Assembly: GCF_000336615.1 (NCBI RefSeq)
Contig: NZ_AOLW01000022.1
Span: forward strand, 1 to 64,000
Reading direction: 5' to 3'
From: Haloarcula amylolytica JCM 13557
GTDB lineage: Archaea; Halobacteriota; Halobacteria; Halobacteriales; Haloarculaceae
Length of the DNA: 64,000 nucleotides
This document shows positions 7,506-16,335 of the stretch, piece after piece. The notes beneath the pieces were generated by a model. The model saw only the letters and a list, made by a program, of their open reading frames with translations. It did no database searches and was not told the DNA's origin. Numbering within the stretch: position 1 is the first letter of the stretch; each line of letters opens with the position of its first letter. Made by a program: the position numbers and the translations under genes.

Positions 7506-7871
7506 TCAGACCGCGGTATCGGGAAGTGTCGGCGTCCCCTCCGAGATAGAGAGCAGTTGTGCGGCGTGGTCCGCTTTCGCCAGAAACACTTCTTCGAGGC
7601 TGGGCGGGTTCCGAACGTTGGCGTCCGCAAGCATCGTTTCGGGAACGACGAGTGTGTCCGCCGGGACCTGCTCGTCCCCGTGGACGGCGAAGTGCTGGGA
7701 GCCGAGTTTCATTACCAGCGGATAGTCTGTGCGTTCGACCCCCTCGCCGGAGGCGTACAACTGTTCGTTCACTCGTTCGTGCTGCTCGCGACACATCGCG
7801 GCCGCCGCGTCGTCTCTCGGTTCGACGTAGAGGCGGCCGAGGTAGTATCCGCGCGAAAACTGTTCGAACAT
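7506..7871 (-). CDS. Small haloarchaeal protein, DUF5802-like
   Basis: A soluble protein of about 121 residues beginning MFEQFSRGYYLGRLYVEP. It is acidic, with no membrane segment and a single Cys. It resembles, from memory, the haloarchaeal family DUF5802, of unknown function. The central region KLGSQHFAVHGDEQVP and the C-terminal acidic PSLEEVFLAK are the best landmarks. The start at 7871 is preferred to 7904 because the minus-strand 'cttatgtatg' at about 7899-7908 is a plausible TATA box some 30 bp away. It is divergent from the DUF1405 membrane protein, with a short shared promoter region. Confidence 0.65.
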   Translation of the reverse strand: MFEQFSRGYYLGRLYVEPRDDAAAAMCREQHERVNEQLYASGEGVERTDYPLVMKLGSQHFAVHGDEQVPADTLVVPETMLADANVRNPPSLEEVFLAKADHAAQLLSISEGTPTLPDTAV

Positions 7872-8020
7872 CGGTGCAACTGAATGTGTGTCATTGACAT
7901 ACATAAGTGTTCGCCGGCAACCTTTTGCCGTCGTGCAAACAGCGCGGACTCAGTGGGTGGACGACGCGGTGTCGGCTCCCGTCCGACAGGGCTATGCCAC
8001 GGCCGGCCCCGATTCGATCC

Positions 8021-8665
8021 ATGAGCGAGCAGCGGGGGCCGTTGCCACGTCGGTACGCGCGGTACTACCTGGAACAGACGCCGAGTCTCGTGTGGCTGCT
8101 GGTCGTCAACGCCGTCGCGATGCTCGTCGGTATCCGGTATTACGTCGAGACAATGCCCGAGGTGTCAACGTTCCTCTGGCCGCTGTACGCCGACTCGCCG
8201 GTGGCGCTGTTCCTGATGACGCTGTCGGTTGCGACCCTCCTGCCGTTCCTCGGCAAGTCACTCGACGAGGTGCCGCTGACGGTGCCGCTCGCGTACCTCC
8301 ACACTATTGCGCTGGTCTGGCTGATCAAGATGGGGCTGTGGACCGTCGTGGCGTTAAACATCGGCTTCGACGCCTACTTCCCCGCCCCGTGGGCGTATTT
8401 CGGCATCATCGTCACCCATCTCGGGTTCGTTGCCGAGGGGCTGTTAGTCCCTCACTACGCCCGGACGACGAGGGGCGCGCTCGTGACTGCGCTGGTTCTG
8501 GCACTCGGCAACGACGTGCTCGATTACGGCTTCGGGTATCATCCGCCGTTGCGGTACGACCCAGGCCTCGTGTTACCGCTCGCCACCGTCGCGCTCTCGG
8601 TGCTGTCGGTAGTGATCGCCTGGCGGCTGCTGCCGATGGTCGCACCGACACAGAAGACAGCTTAA
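8021..8665 (+). CDS. DUF1405 family multi-pass membrane protein
   Basis: A 214-residue integral membrane protein with six or so hydrophobic helices from residue 22 to the C-terminus. It has the family-like features LEQTPSLVWLLVVNAVAM near the N-terminus and YADSPVALFLMTLSVATLLPF. DUF1405 proteins (YpjA-like) have no known activity. The ATG at 8021 (MSEQRGPLPRRYARYYLEQ) is used because the upstream extension is not family-like. The gene stands alone, 96 bp before a secreted-protein gene. Confidence 0.78.
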   Translation: MSEQRGPLPRRYARYYLEQTPSLVWLLVVNAVAMLVGIRYYVETMPEVSTFLWPLYADSPVALFLMTLSVATLLPFLGKSLDEVPLTVPLAYLHTIALVWLIKMGLWTVVALNIGFDAYFPAPWAYFGIIVTHLGFVAEGLLVPHYARTTRGALVTALVLALGNDVLDYGFGYHPPLRYDPGLVLPLATVALSVLSVVIAWRLLPMVAPTQKTA

Positions 8666-8761
8666 ACACTCTTGGACTATCTGCGATTGTTTCAGGCGTC
8701 TGTGAACGACACGAACGAAGGCGTTTCTTTTTGATGTGGGAGGGTAGAGGTATGGATAGGA

Positions 8762-10006
8762 ATGAGCCCACGCCAGGCCACGCTCCTCACAGTGCTGGTC
8801 ATCGTCGGGACTGTCGCTGTCGGCCTCCCGGCCGTGACAGCGCAGGAGACCGCGACGGAGACAGTGGCCACGCAGAACGACTCTGCCAACGGGATGGGAA
8901 CGCAACTCACGGCGTTCCTGCAGTCGAACTCTGCCGCCGCAAACGACACGGTCGAGAACGGGATGTGGCGGTCGGCGTACAACCAATCGAACGGAACTGA
9001 ACGAGCCGAACTGGTCACGGAGCGAGCCGGCTCGCTCGAACGCCGGCTCGAACGGCTTCAGGAGCGCAACGCCACGCTCGAACAGCGATACGAGAACGGA
9101 AACATCAGTGAGCAGGCGTACGTAGCTCAGCAGAGCCGGCTCACGGCGGAGATCGCGGGCCTACAGACCGCGATTAACGACACCGACACGGCCGCCGAAC
9201 AGACCGGTGTGAACGACACCGCACTGGAGCGACTGAAACAGAACGCAAGCAAGCTCTCCGGCCAGCAGGTCTCGTCGATTGCTCGCGGCATCGCCGGACC
9301 GCCAGAGACCGCCGGCCCAGGTGAGCAGGGACCACCGGACGACGCCGGAGTCAACCGAAGTGAGCAGGGGCCGCCGGACGGCGTTGGAACCAACCAGAGC
9401 GAACAGGGACCACCAGCCAACACGTCCGAACGGGGTGCAAACCAGAGCGAACAGGGACCGCCTGCTGACGCACCCGGACAACAACGAAACGAGAGCGACC
9501 AGGGGCCACCGGACGACGGGCCTGACGACAGCGGAAACGAAACCGGGGAGTCCACACAGGGAAACGGGGCTGAACAGGGCAACGACAGAGGCAACGGGAA
9601 TGGGGACGGCAGTGACAGCGGCGACAATACCGCAGGAGACGACAGCGGTTCAGATGAAGCCGACAGTGGTGGGGAGGATGATTCAGCCGGTACATCGGAC
9701 TCCGACGACAGTTCTGACAGTGGCCGTGCCGATGGCTCTGACGGAAGTTCTGACAGTGACAGTTCTGACGACAGTTCCGATGACTCTGACGGAAGTTCTG
9801 GCAGTGACGGTGCTGACGACACCTCTGATAGTAACGGTGCTGATGATTCTGGCGGCGCGTCCGGCGGTAACAACGGCAACGCGAATGACGGCGGAAAGGA
9901 TAACGGGCAGGGGAACAGTGGCGGACAGGGCGGTGATGGCGGAAGCGGTCAGGGGAACGGGAACAGCGGCTCACAGAACACGTCGTGGATGGATCAGCTA
10001 GCGTAG
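8762..10006 (+). CDS. Secreted low-complexity protein with coiled coil and EQGPPD repeats (DUF7096-like)
   Basis: A 414-residue exported protein. The signal peptide (1-27) ends at VTA-QE. Residues 75-175 are a helical, coiled-coil-prone domain with several N-glycosylation sequons (NAT, NIS, NDT, NAS). Residues 183-255 carry five EQGPPD-type repeats. The remaining 150 residues are Ser/Asp/Gly/Asn-rich and disordered, ending SWMDQLA with no membrane anchor. It resembles haloarchaeal DUF7096-type proteins and may act in the S-layer or extracellular space. It is followed 69 bp later by an ArsR-type regulator in the same orientation, a recurrent arrangement to my memory. Function is unknown. Confidence 0.75.
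   Translation: MSPRQATLLTVLVIVGTVAVGLPAVTAQETATETVATQNDSANGMGTQLTAFLQSNSAAANDTVENGMWRSAYNQSNGTERAELVTERAGSLERRLERLQERNATLEQRYENGNISEQAYVAQQSRLTAEIAGLQTAINDTDTAAEQTGVNDTALERLKQNASKLSGQQVSSIARGIAGPPETAGPGEQGPPDDAGVNRSEQGPPDGVGTNQSEQGPPANTSERGANQSEQGPPADAPGQQRNESDQGPPDDGPDDSGNETGESTQGNGAEQGNDRGNGNGDGSDSGDNTAGDDSGSDEADSGGEDDSAGTSDSDDSSDSGRADGSDGSSDSDSSDDSSDDSDGSSGSDGADDTSDSNGADDSGGASGGNNGNANDGGKDNGQGNSGGQGGDGGSGQGNGNSGSQNTSWMDQLA
9308..9530 (+). repeat. Tandem repeats encoding EQGPPD units
   Basis: Five imperfect in-frame units of 13-16 codons are seen: GEQGPPDDAG, SEQGPPDGVG, SEQGPPANTS, SEQGPPADAP and SDQGPPDDGP. They lie within the secreted-protein gene and form the junction between the coiled-coil domain and the disordered tail. 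Confidence 0.8.
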
Positions 10007-10075
10007 CCGAGTGACACCAGCAAACCGCCCGACGAGAGTCATGCTTTTGAACCGTGACCCGCTACCTACGTATCG

Positions 10076-10723
10076 ATGGACTCCGCCGAGTTACTCAATC
10101 TCCTTGGAAACGCCAACCGCCGGCGGATTCTCAAACTCCTCGCACACAAACCCTGCTACGTCACGGAAATCAGTGAATACATCGGCGTCAGCCCGAAAGC
10201 TGTCATCGACCACCTCCAGAAGCTCGAAGACGCCGGGCTCGTCGATTCCCGGACGGACGACCAGCGCCGGAAGTACTTCTCTATCGCCCGGAATCTCCGT
10301 CTGGAAGTTCGAGTCTCTCCCTACGAGTTCGGTACCAAGAGCGCCTACCCGGCAAACCCCGAGTTCGAGATGCCCTCTTGCCGCCATCTCTCGATAGACG
10401 TTGGGTCCACGTCCGACGGGGATTTTCACGACTTGGCGCGGGAACTGGAGCATCTCCAGCAGCTAGAGAACGAACTGTCGCTGGCCCAGCGATGGGTGCA
10501 GGCCCGCATGACCGACGTGCGGGACCGCATCGACTCCGGCTTCGAGAACGGCGACGGACGACTGTACGCAGAACTGGTCAGCGGGCTCGCAAACGGTATC
10601 GACACCGTTCCGGCGCTTGCTCGAGAGATAGAGGCCCCGCCGGAGATCGTCGAGGAAGCGCTCACTCGGCTTGCAGACGACGACGTGGTCGAACGGACCG
10701 ACGACGGCTGGGAAATCGTCTGA
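10076..10723 (+). CDS. ArsR-type winged-helix regulator with C-terminal second HTH-like domain
   Basis: A 215-residue regulator. The N-terminal winged helix (1-75) has the helix-turn-helix KPCYVTEISEYIGVSPKAVIDHL and a wing at DSRTDDQRRKYFSIA. The middle (115-150) is a coiled-coil linker. A second winged-helix-like part, with VEEALTRLADDDVVERTDDGW, ends the protein. There is no obvious metal-binding Cys set, so it is not a classical arsenic sensor. A TATA-like 'gcttttgaa' at 10041-10049 precedes the ATG at 10076. It probably controls itself or the adjacent secreted protein. Confidence 0.85.
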   Translation: MDSAELLNLLGNANRRRILKLLAHKPCYVTEISEYIGVSPKAVIDHLQKLEDAGLVDSRTDDQRRKYFSIARNLRLEVRVSPYEFGTKSAYPANPEFEMPSCRHLSIDVGSTSDGDFHDLARELEHLQQLENELSLAQRWVQARMTDVRDRIDSGFENGDGRLYAELVSGLANGIDTVPALAREIEAPPEIVEEALTRLADDDVVERTDDGWEIV

Positions 10724-10753
10724 ACAGAACAGTAGTTCAAACAGCGGACCGTC

Positions 10754-12319
10754 TCAGTCCGCTTTCGACCCGTACGAACTCGGAACCTCGACCGACAGCT
10801 GTTCCGAGAGCAGGTACGTCACAGATCCGACAGCGGCCAGTCCGATCGGGAGTGCGACGTACGCCGGGACACCGTAGCCGGCCATCAGGAACAGCCCGGT
10901 TGCGACGATGCCGGCCAGCACTGCGTAGGGAATCTGGGTGTTCACATGGTCGACGTGGTCGCTCGCGGCGAACATACTCGACATCACCGTCGTGTCGGAG
11001 ATGGGCGAGCAGTGGTCGCCGAACAGCGCACCGGTCAGGATCGCCGCGATGGCCGGTGCCAGCGGCGCGCCGAGCGCGTGTCCGAGCGGGATCGCGACCG
11101 GGAACAGAATACCCATCGTTCCCCAAGACGTGCCGATGCTGAAGCTGATTATGACGGCGCTGAGAAAAATGATAGCGGGCAGCATCCCGGCCGTGATAAT
11201 CCCCTCACTGATGGCGACGACGTAGGGGCCGACACCCAGTGCCTGGCTCACAGCGCCGATTGACCACGCGAGCGAGAGCACCGCGACGGGGAACATCACC
11301 ATTTTGAACCCCTCGAAGATGGCGTCGCTCACTTCGTCGACCGCGATGCGTGCGTGCCCGACCAGAATTGTCAGAATGACCAGACAGGCCGAGAACGAGG
11401 CCCAGACGATGGCGTCCGCAGTGGCCGCGTTCGACAGTGCGTCGGTGAGACTGCGCCCGGCGAACCCGCCGCCGGAGTAATACAGCGAGAACCCGGTCAC
11501 CCCCACGAGTGCGGCGATCGGCGCGGCGAAGTACCACCACCGCGGGTCGACGTGGTCGGGCGTCACGATATCGTCCTCCTGTGTTTCCATCAGCGGGTCC
11601 GCGTTGTCGCCGAGGACTTTCCCCTCCTCTCTGGCTCTGCGTTCGGCCTTCGCCATCGGGCCGAAGTCCAGATCCGCGATGACGATGATAAAGACCATTG
11701 CGAGCGCAAGGAGACTGTAGAACCGATAGGGAATCGATTCGAGGAACAGCAGGAACGCGCTTCGGTCCACCCCGATTGTGGTCAGTTGCTCGGCGATAAG
11801 TCCGACTTCGAACCCGAGCCACGTCGAGACGACTGATATCGACGCGGTCGGTGCAGTGGTGGAGTCGAGGATATACGCCAACTTCTCGCGACTGATGTCG
11901 AACTTGTCGGTGATCGGGCGCATGACCGACCCGGTAATCATCGTCGAGGCGTACGAGTCGACGAAGATGGTCATTCCCAGTAGCGACGTGCCAAGCGCCG
12001 CCTGCCGGCGGGTCCGAATGCGCTTGACCATCTGTGACGCCAGCGCGTTCATCCCGCCGGAGAGGAAGATCATCCCCAGCATTGCCCCGATGAGGAACGT
12101 GAACAGTAGCAGTTTGACGTTGAACGGTTCGGTCACGTTATCCACGACGAACTGGAGGCTCCGGGCGGCTCCGGCGGCCGGATTCCAGCCGACGAGCACC
12201 GTCGCTCCGATCCAGATACCTGCAAACAGCGAGAGGAGTACTTGGCGAGTGAACAGCGTCAGTACAATGGCGAGCATCGCCGGAAACAGGCTGATGAGCC
12301 CGTATGTCTCTGGTGCCAT
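10754..12319 (-). CDS. nhaC: NhaC-family Na+/H+ antiporter
   Basis: A 521-residue membrane protein with roughly a dozen helices. Conserved NhaC features include FVDSYASTMITGSVMRPITD near residues 120-140 and the C-terminal GDHCSPISDTTVMSS. The latter is a hallmark of NhaC/ArcD-like carriers. The central cytosolic loop (about 230-262) is acidic. It exchanges Na+ for protons across the membrane, a core need in hypersaline media. It is monocistronic and convergent with the ArsR-type gene (31 bp). Two TATA-like elements ('ttataactc' and 'atgtaaact', minus strand) lie within about 40 bp upstream of the start. The substrate could also be a carboxylate or amino acid, as in some NhaC members. Confidence 0.88.
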   Translation of the reverse strand: MAPETYGLISLFPAMLAIVLTLFTRQVLLSLFAGIWIGATVLVGWNPAAGAARSLQFVVDNVTEPFNVKLLLFTFLIGAMLGMIFLSGGMNALASQMVKRIRTRRQAALGTSLLGMTIFVDSYASTMITGSVMRPITDKFDISREKLAYILDSTTAPTASISVVSTWLGFEVGLIAEQLTTIGVDRSAFLLFLESIPYRFYSLLALAMVFIIVIADLDFGPMAKAERRAREEGKVLGDNADPLMETQEDDIVTPDHVDPRWWYFAAPIAALVGVTGFSLYYSGGGFAGRSLTDALSNAATADAIVWASFSACLVILTILVGHARIAVDEVSDAIFEGFKMVMFPVAVLSLAWSIGAVSQALGVGPYVVAISEGIITAGMLPAIIFLSAVIISFSIGTSWGTMGILFPVAIPLGHALGAPLAPAIAAILTGALFGDHCSPISDTTVMSSMFAASDHVDHVNTQIPYAVLAGIVATGLFLMAGYGVPAYVALPIGLAAVGSVTYLLSEQLSVEVPSSYGSKAD

Positions 12320-12672
12320 GCGTTCTACTCCGGGAGTTTACATACGAGAGTTATAAGCGTTATCAACTCAAGATATCGTGTCCAAAATGCGTGAAAGTGA
12401 ATCAGACGGTCAGATATTATCCATTATTCTGGAGATATAGGTTTGTTCATGCACTATATCACAAGACCAGTACAGTCGATATTACGTGACAGGGAGTCTG
12501 TCCACGTCGAAACTAGTATTGCGCACTCTTTCACACGCAGGCTCCCAGCAGAAGAGACCGGCATCGTTTGTCCGGTCGACCGATACGCGGCATACCGTAC
12601 GACAGGACTATCCAGTACAGTAAGCTCAGAAGGGGCGGTCGCGGCACTGATCCAAATCTGCCGTCAAGAGAG
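12320..12672. other. Intergenic region, AT-richer, no gene recognised
   Basis: The stretch holds the nhaC promoter at its left end. The rest is noticeably lower in GC than its surroundings ('agatattatccattattctg'). I see no coding frame with haloarchaeal codon use, no RNA gene and no clear repeat. It may be a decayed insertion. Confidence 0.4.
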
Positions 12673-13182
12673 CTACAGGTCTTTCGTCAGCCCGCTCCGC
12701 AGGTCGCGGCCGAAGTAGTGCCCGACGAGCGCGAGTACGAGGCCGACACCGCCGGCGATAGCGAACAGTCTGGTGCCGTTCAGTCCCGCGGCGAGCTGTG
12801 GGAGGAGGGACAGAACGGCCGTTGCGCCGCCGCTGACAGCGCCCGCCAGCCCGAGTTCGGCGTATCGGCGCTCGCTGGCGAGCAGTCCGTAGACGAATCC
12901 GCCAAGCAGGATGCCGACCAGTTCGGTGAACGGGACGAGCGGTATCAGCCCGCCGAGTACCATCCCGCCGCCGACCGCACCGAAAGCGAACAGCAGCGCC
13001 CGCAGTGAGAAGTAGCTCCCGCTGTCTGTCGTGGACGTTTCGGTGACAGACGTCTCCGCATCGCGCGATTCCCCGACAGCGACATCCGTCTCGACCGGTG
13101 CCGTCGTGCCGACATCGACGCCGAGGTCACTGCCCGATTTCGCGTCCGCGTCGCGGGTCCGCTCCTCGGTTCGTTCGGCCAT
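12673..13182 (-). CDS. Small haloarchaeal membrane protein (DUF5518-like)
   Basis: A 169-residue protein. The first 50 residues are hydrophilic and acidic. Four hydrophobic segments then follow, at about 55-80, 82-100, 110-128 and 135-155 (FSLRALLFAFGAVGGGMVLGG, LVGILLGGFVYGLLA and others). The glycine-rich pattern resembles DUF5518 membrane proteins, of unknown role. The start at 13182 (MAERTEER) is preferred because the longer frame lies antisense to the next gene. It is monocistronic or weakly linked to the DUF5789 gene 73 bp upstream. Confidence 0.65.
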   Translation of the reverse strand: MAERTEERTRDADAKSGSDLGVDVGTTAPVETDVAVGESRDAETSVTETSTTDSGSYFSLRALLFAFGAVGGGMVLGGLIPLVPFTELVGILLGGFVYGLLASERRYAELGLAGAVSGGATAVLSLLPQLAAGLNGTRLFAIAGGVGLVLALVGHYFGRDLRSGLTKDL

Positions 13183-13255
13183 ATAGAGTGTGGAACCGCG
13201 AGCAGTATGGTCCTTGTGGGGGCCGCCGGCAGTCAGGGATACGGAGGTGTGTCGC

Positions 13256-13855
13256 TCAGATACCGAGCCACTCGTCGTTGCGAACCGAGTAGCCGTTCGA
13301 CCGGCAGAACTTCGCCGCCTGTCGGCGGACGTCGCGGGACCCGGGAAGCGTCTCTTTCTCGTGGGTGCGCTCGATAATCCAGTCGGCGATGGCCCGAATA
13401 CCTTCGTCGTCGTCATCCGCGTCGATAGCCCGCAGTTCCCGGAACGTCCGCTCGTAGCCGTCGCGCTGTGAGGCGCCAAAGGACGCGCTCTGGTGCTCGT
13501 CGGCGGCCTCCACGACGCGTTTCATCGCCCCCGCTACGGTCGGCCGCTGGACCCGCGTCCGGACCTCGGCCGGCGAGTCGAACGACTCGATCTTCGCATC
13601 GGGCAAGAGGTCCGCAACGGTGTACGTCCCGTCGACCGACTCGATCTCGTGGTCACCGACCGTAGCGACCACGTCAGCCGCTGTCGCCGGGAATTCGAGC
13701 GTATCGAGTTCCGTCTCGAAGTACGCGAGCTGCGTCGGGTCGACCGGCGGCTCGGGTTCGTCCGCGCGCTCAAGCTCCTCAGTGATAGCGCGCTCCCGCT
13801 GGCGGCGCTCCTCGTTTTGGGCCTGGGCTTCGCGGCCGTTCTTGTTGTCTGCCAT
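13256..13855 (-). CDS. DUF5789-like soluble protein
   Basis: A 199-residue protein. The N-terminal 40 residues are charged and coiled-coil-prone (NGREAQAQNEERRQRERAI). A compact domain follows, with TLEFPATAADVVATVGDHEI and YTVADLLPD, which I associate with haloarchaeal DUF5789. The C-terminal helical part includes RQAAKFCRSNGYSV. Function is unknown. The start at 13855 (MADNKNGR) gives the family-like N-terminus. It is divergent from gatD, with the tRNA-like fragment between them. Confidence 0.7.
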   Translation of the reverse strand: MADNKNGREAQAQNEERRQRERAITEELERADEPEPPVDPTQLAYFETELDTLEFPATAADVVATVGDHEIESVDGTYTVADLLPDAKIESFDSPAEVRTRVQRPTVAGAMKRVVEAADEHQSASFGASQRDGYERTFRELRAIDADDDDEGIRAIADWIIERTHEKETLPGSRDVRRQAAKFCRSNGYSVRNDEWLGI

Positions 13856-13999
13856 ACTTGTTAGATGAGTGTCTAGTGGGATAACATTGTGGTCTGGTGC
13901 CGTTTGTAACTCGCAGTAACGGACGTTGACATCCCGGGTCAGAACCACAGCGGACACCCACCCATCGACCGCTCGCCAGGTCCGGCGCGTGACCGAGAG

Positions 14000-14040
14000 C
14001 GCTCGTCGAAACGAGTGGGTTCAAGTCCCACCGGCGGAAA
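14000..14040 (+). other. tRNA-like 3' fragment (class II variable arm, T-arm, acceptor strand)
   Basis: A 14-nt hairpin CTCGT-CGAA-ACGAG (14001-14014 or shifted one base) abuts a perfect T-arm: stem GTGGG (14015-14019), loop TTCAAGT, stem CCCAC (14027-14031). An acceptor-like CGGCGGA follows. The long variable arm is typical of tRNA-Ser or tRNA-Leu. No matching 5' acceptor strand, D-arm or anticodon arm was found in the 140 bases upstream. This looks like a truncated tRNA or attachment-site relic, but could be chance. Confidence 0.35.
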
Positions 14041-14049
14041 GTGCCGCGC

Positions 14050-15297
14050 ATGAACGCAGGCGACCGGGTCCGCGTCGAGCGCGCGGCCCAGACCTACGAG
14101 GGCGTGATGCTCCCGTCGAGTACGCCCGACCACCTCGTCGTCAAACTCGACGGCGGGTACAACGTCGGCATCGACCGAGAGGACGCGTCCGTCGACGTGC
14201 TGGAATCGGACGTGTACGACGTCGAGAGCGCACAGGACGAACAGAGCCAGTCCGCCATCGAGTTCGACGACGACCTCCCGACGGTCTCGCTGATCTCCAC
14301 CGGCGGCACGATTGCCTCGACGGTCGACTACCGCACCGGCGCGGTGACGGCCCAGTTCGACGCCGAGGACGTGCTTCGAGCGGTGCCGGACCTCGCGGGG
14401 ATGGCGAACTACCGCGGCCGCGTCGTCGCCAACATCCTCTCGGAGAACATGACTCCGGCGGTCTGGCAGGATCTCGCGCAGGCGGTCCACGAGGAGATCG
14501 AGGCCGGCGCGGACGGCATCGTCGTCATGCACGGCACCGACACGATGCAGTACTCCGCGTCGGCGCTGTCGTTCATGCTCGACACGCCGGTCCCCATCGT
14601 CTTTACGGGCAGCCAGCGCTCGGCGGACCGACCGTCCTCGGACAACGTGATGAACGCCGTCTCCGCCGTCGAGGCCGCCACGAGCGACTGTGCGGAGGTG
14701 CTGGTCTGCATGCACGCCGACGAGTCCGACGACCGCTGTGCGCTCCATCGCGGCACTCGCGTCCGGAAGAACCACACCTCGCGCCGTGACGCTTTCGAGA
14801 CGGTCGGCGCGAAGCCGCTCGGTGAGGTCGATTACGACATCGACGGTGAGAGCACAGTTACGTTCCACCGCGAATACGCCGAACGGGACGCCGTCGACCT
14901 GGCGCTGCACGACGACATCGAGACGGACGTGGAACTCCTGAAGTTCTCCCCCGGAATGGCCCCGTCGCTGCTAGAAGCCGCCGCCGAGGACAGCGAGGGC
15001 GTCGTCATCGAGGGAACCGGGCTCGGCCACGTCAACACCGACTGGATCGGGACCATCGAGGAACTCGACATCCCGCTGGTCATGACCAGCCAGTGCCTCG
15101 AAGGCCGGGTCTGTGACCGCGTCTACGACACCGGCCGGGACTTGCTCGACGCCGGCGTCATCGAGGGCGAGGACATGCTCCCCGGCACAGCGAAGGTCAA
15201 GCTCATGTGGGCGCTGGCAAACAGCGACGACGTTGCCGACGCTATGCAGGAACCCCTTGCCGGCGAGATTCAGCAGCGCTCGACGCCGTGGCTGTAG
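14050..15297 (+). CDS. gatD: Glutamyl-tRNA(Gln) amidotransferase subunit D
   Basis: A 415-residue archaeal GatD, the asparaginase-like subunit that produces ammonia for GatE to convert Glu-tRNA(Gln) to Gln-tRNA(Gln). An N-terminal SH3-like domain (1-80) precedes the asparaginase domain. Catalytic motifs are STGGTIAS with its nucleophilic Thr, HGTDTMQYSA, and GSQRSADRPSSDN. The C-terminal half contains TGLGHVNTDW. The ATG at 14050 (MNAGDRV) is chosen over the GTG at 14041. gatE is not in this window, as is usual for unlinked archaeal gatD/gatE. The gene follows a tRNA-like fragment. Confidence 0.95.
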   Translation: MNAGDRVRVERAAQTYEGVMLPSSTPDHLVVKLDGGYNVGIDREDASVDVLESDVYDVESAQDEQSQSAIEFDDDLPTVSLISTGGTIASTVDYRTGAVTAQFDAEDVLRAVPDLAGMANYRGRVVANILSENMTPAVWQDLAQAVHEEIEAGADGIVVMHGTDTMQYSASALSFMLDTPVPIVFTGSQRSADRPSSDNVMNAVSAVEAATSDCAEVLVCMHADESDDRCALHRGTRVRKNHTSRRDAFETVGAKPLGEVDYDIDGESTVTFHREYAERDAVDLALHDDIETDVELLKFSPGMAPSLLEAAAEDSEGVVIEGTGLGHVNTDWIGTIEELDIPLVMTSQCLEGRVCDRVYDTGRDLLDAGVIEGEDMLPGTAKVKLMWALANSDDVADAMQEPLAGEIQQRSTPWL

Positions 15298-15393
15298 CAC
15301 CGAACACGGTGTGGTAGCCTCGGCGGGACGGGCCGTTCCCGGCTGGCAAATCGACGCGACCCTTTTTTCACCGTCGCGGGAGAGTCTGCCCGT

Positions 15394-16284
15394 ATGTCGC
15401 CGACTGTTCGGACGGCTCGTCACGACGACTACGACGATATTGTCGAACTGACAAGCGATGTCTGGGCCGACCGCGCGATGGCCGATTACATCCCCGACGT
15501 GTTCCGCGACTGGGTCGACGACGACGGCGCGGACCGGAAAACCCTCGTCGTCGACGTTGACAGTCACGCCGTCGGCCTCGCGCAGGCCGTCATGCTCACC
15601 GAGACCGAGGCGTGGTTTCAGGGCATGCGTATAGACTCGGACTACAGAGGGCAGGGATTGGGGTCGCTGCTGACCGACCACCTCATAGAATGGGCGGCCG
15701 ATGCCGGCGCGTCAGTCGGCCGAAGCATGGTGTTTTCCTGGAACGAGGCCGGACTCGGGCAGTCGCTGGCTGCTGGCTTCGAGGCGGTCACGTCGTTCCG
15801 CTGGGTACACCCCGACCCGGCGGACGAGACGCCCGGGATGACTGTCAGAAACGACCCCGCGACAGCGTGGCGCTACTGGCAGGAGAGCGACGGACGAGAC
15901 GTCCTGTCCGGGCTCGCGCTCGACAGCGGGGAGAGCTGGGCGCTCTCGACGCTGACGCGGGAAACGCTCGACCGGCTGGCGACTGACCAGGCGGTCCTGA
16001 CCGTCGGGGATAAGCCACGCGGGATGGCGTGTCGCGTTCGGACGACCGAAGCTGACGGCGAACGGCTCTCGGAGTACGCGGTCGGGGTGTGGAGCGACGT
16101 CGACGCTGCGCGGGCGTTGTTCACTGCGATAGCCGCTGACGCAGCTATGCTCGGCGTTGACGGGACGCGGGTCCTCATCCCCGAGACACCGCGCCATGTG
16201 GCCCAGGCCGCGTACGCCAGCGGGAACATCGACGGCCGCCCGGACTTCGTGTTCGAGATAGACGGCCTCGGAGAGTTATCATAG
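15394..16284 (+). CDS. GNAT-family N-acetyltransferase
   Basis: A 296-residue protein. The N-terminal GNAT domain (5-135) has the acetyl-CoA pyrophosphate-binding motif RGQGLGSLL in IDSDYRGQGLGSLLTDHL. A second region (150-296) may be a degenerate GNAT or accessory domain (ALFTAIAADAAMLGVDGTRVL). The substrate is unknown. A TATA-like 'ccttttttc' about 30 bp upstream of the ATG at 15394 indicates its own promoter. It is in the same orientation as gatD but 96 bp downstream, so a functional link is not evident. Confidence 0.85.
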   Translation: MSPTVRTARHDDYDDIVELTSDVWADRAMADYIPDVFRDWVDDDGADRKTLVVDVDSHAVGLAQAVMLTETEAWFQGMRIDSDYRGQGLGSLLTDHLIEWAADAGASVGRSMVFSWNEAGLGQSLAAGFEAVTSFRWVHPDPADETPGMTVRNDPATAWRYWQESDGRDVLSGLALDSGESWALSTLTRETLDRLATDQAVLTVGDKPRGMACRVRTTEADGERLSEYAVGVWSDVDAARALFTAIAADAAMLGVDGTRVLIPETPRHVAQAAYASGNIDGRPDFVFEIDGLGELS

Positions 16285-16335
16285 CCGATAACGCGGACGC
16301 AACACTCATTCAAATACCCGCCCTATCACCGGTAG

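Noticed and set aside
9127-9974. Long Ser/Pro- and Arg-rich frames antisense to the secreted protein
   Set aside because: They mirror the repetitive Asp/Ser/Gly codons of the real gene, lack promoters and match no family.
12320-12672. Short frames in the AT-rich gap after nhaC
   Set aside because: They have non-haloarchaeal codon use and no family pattern, so no coding claim is made.
13860-14045. A complete tRNA gene
   Set aside because: The T-arm and variable arm are convincing, but no 5' acceptor strand, D-arm or anticodon arm can be placed upstream, even allowing a short intron. It is reported only as a fragment.
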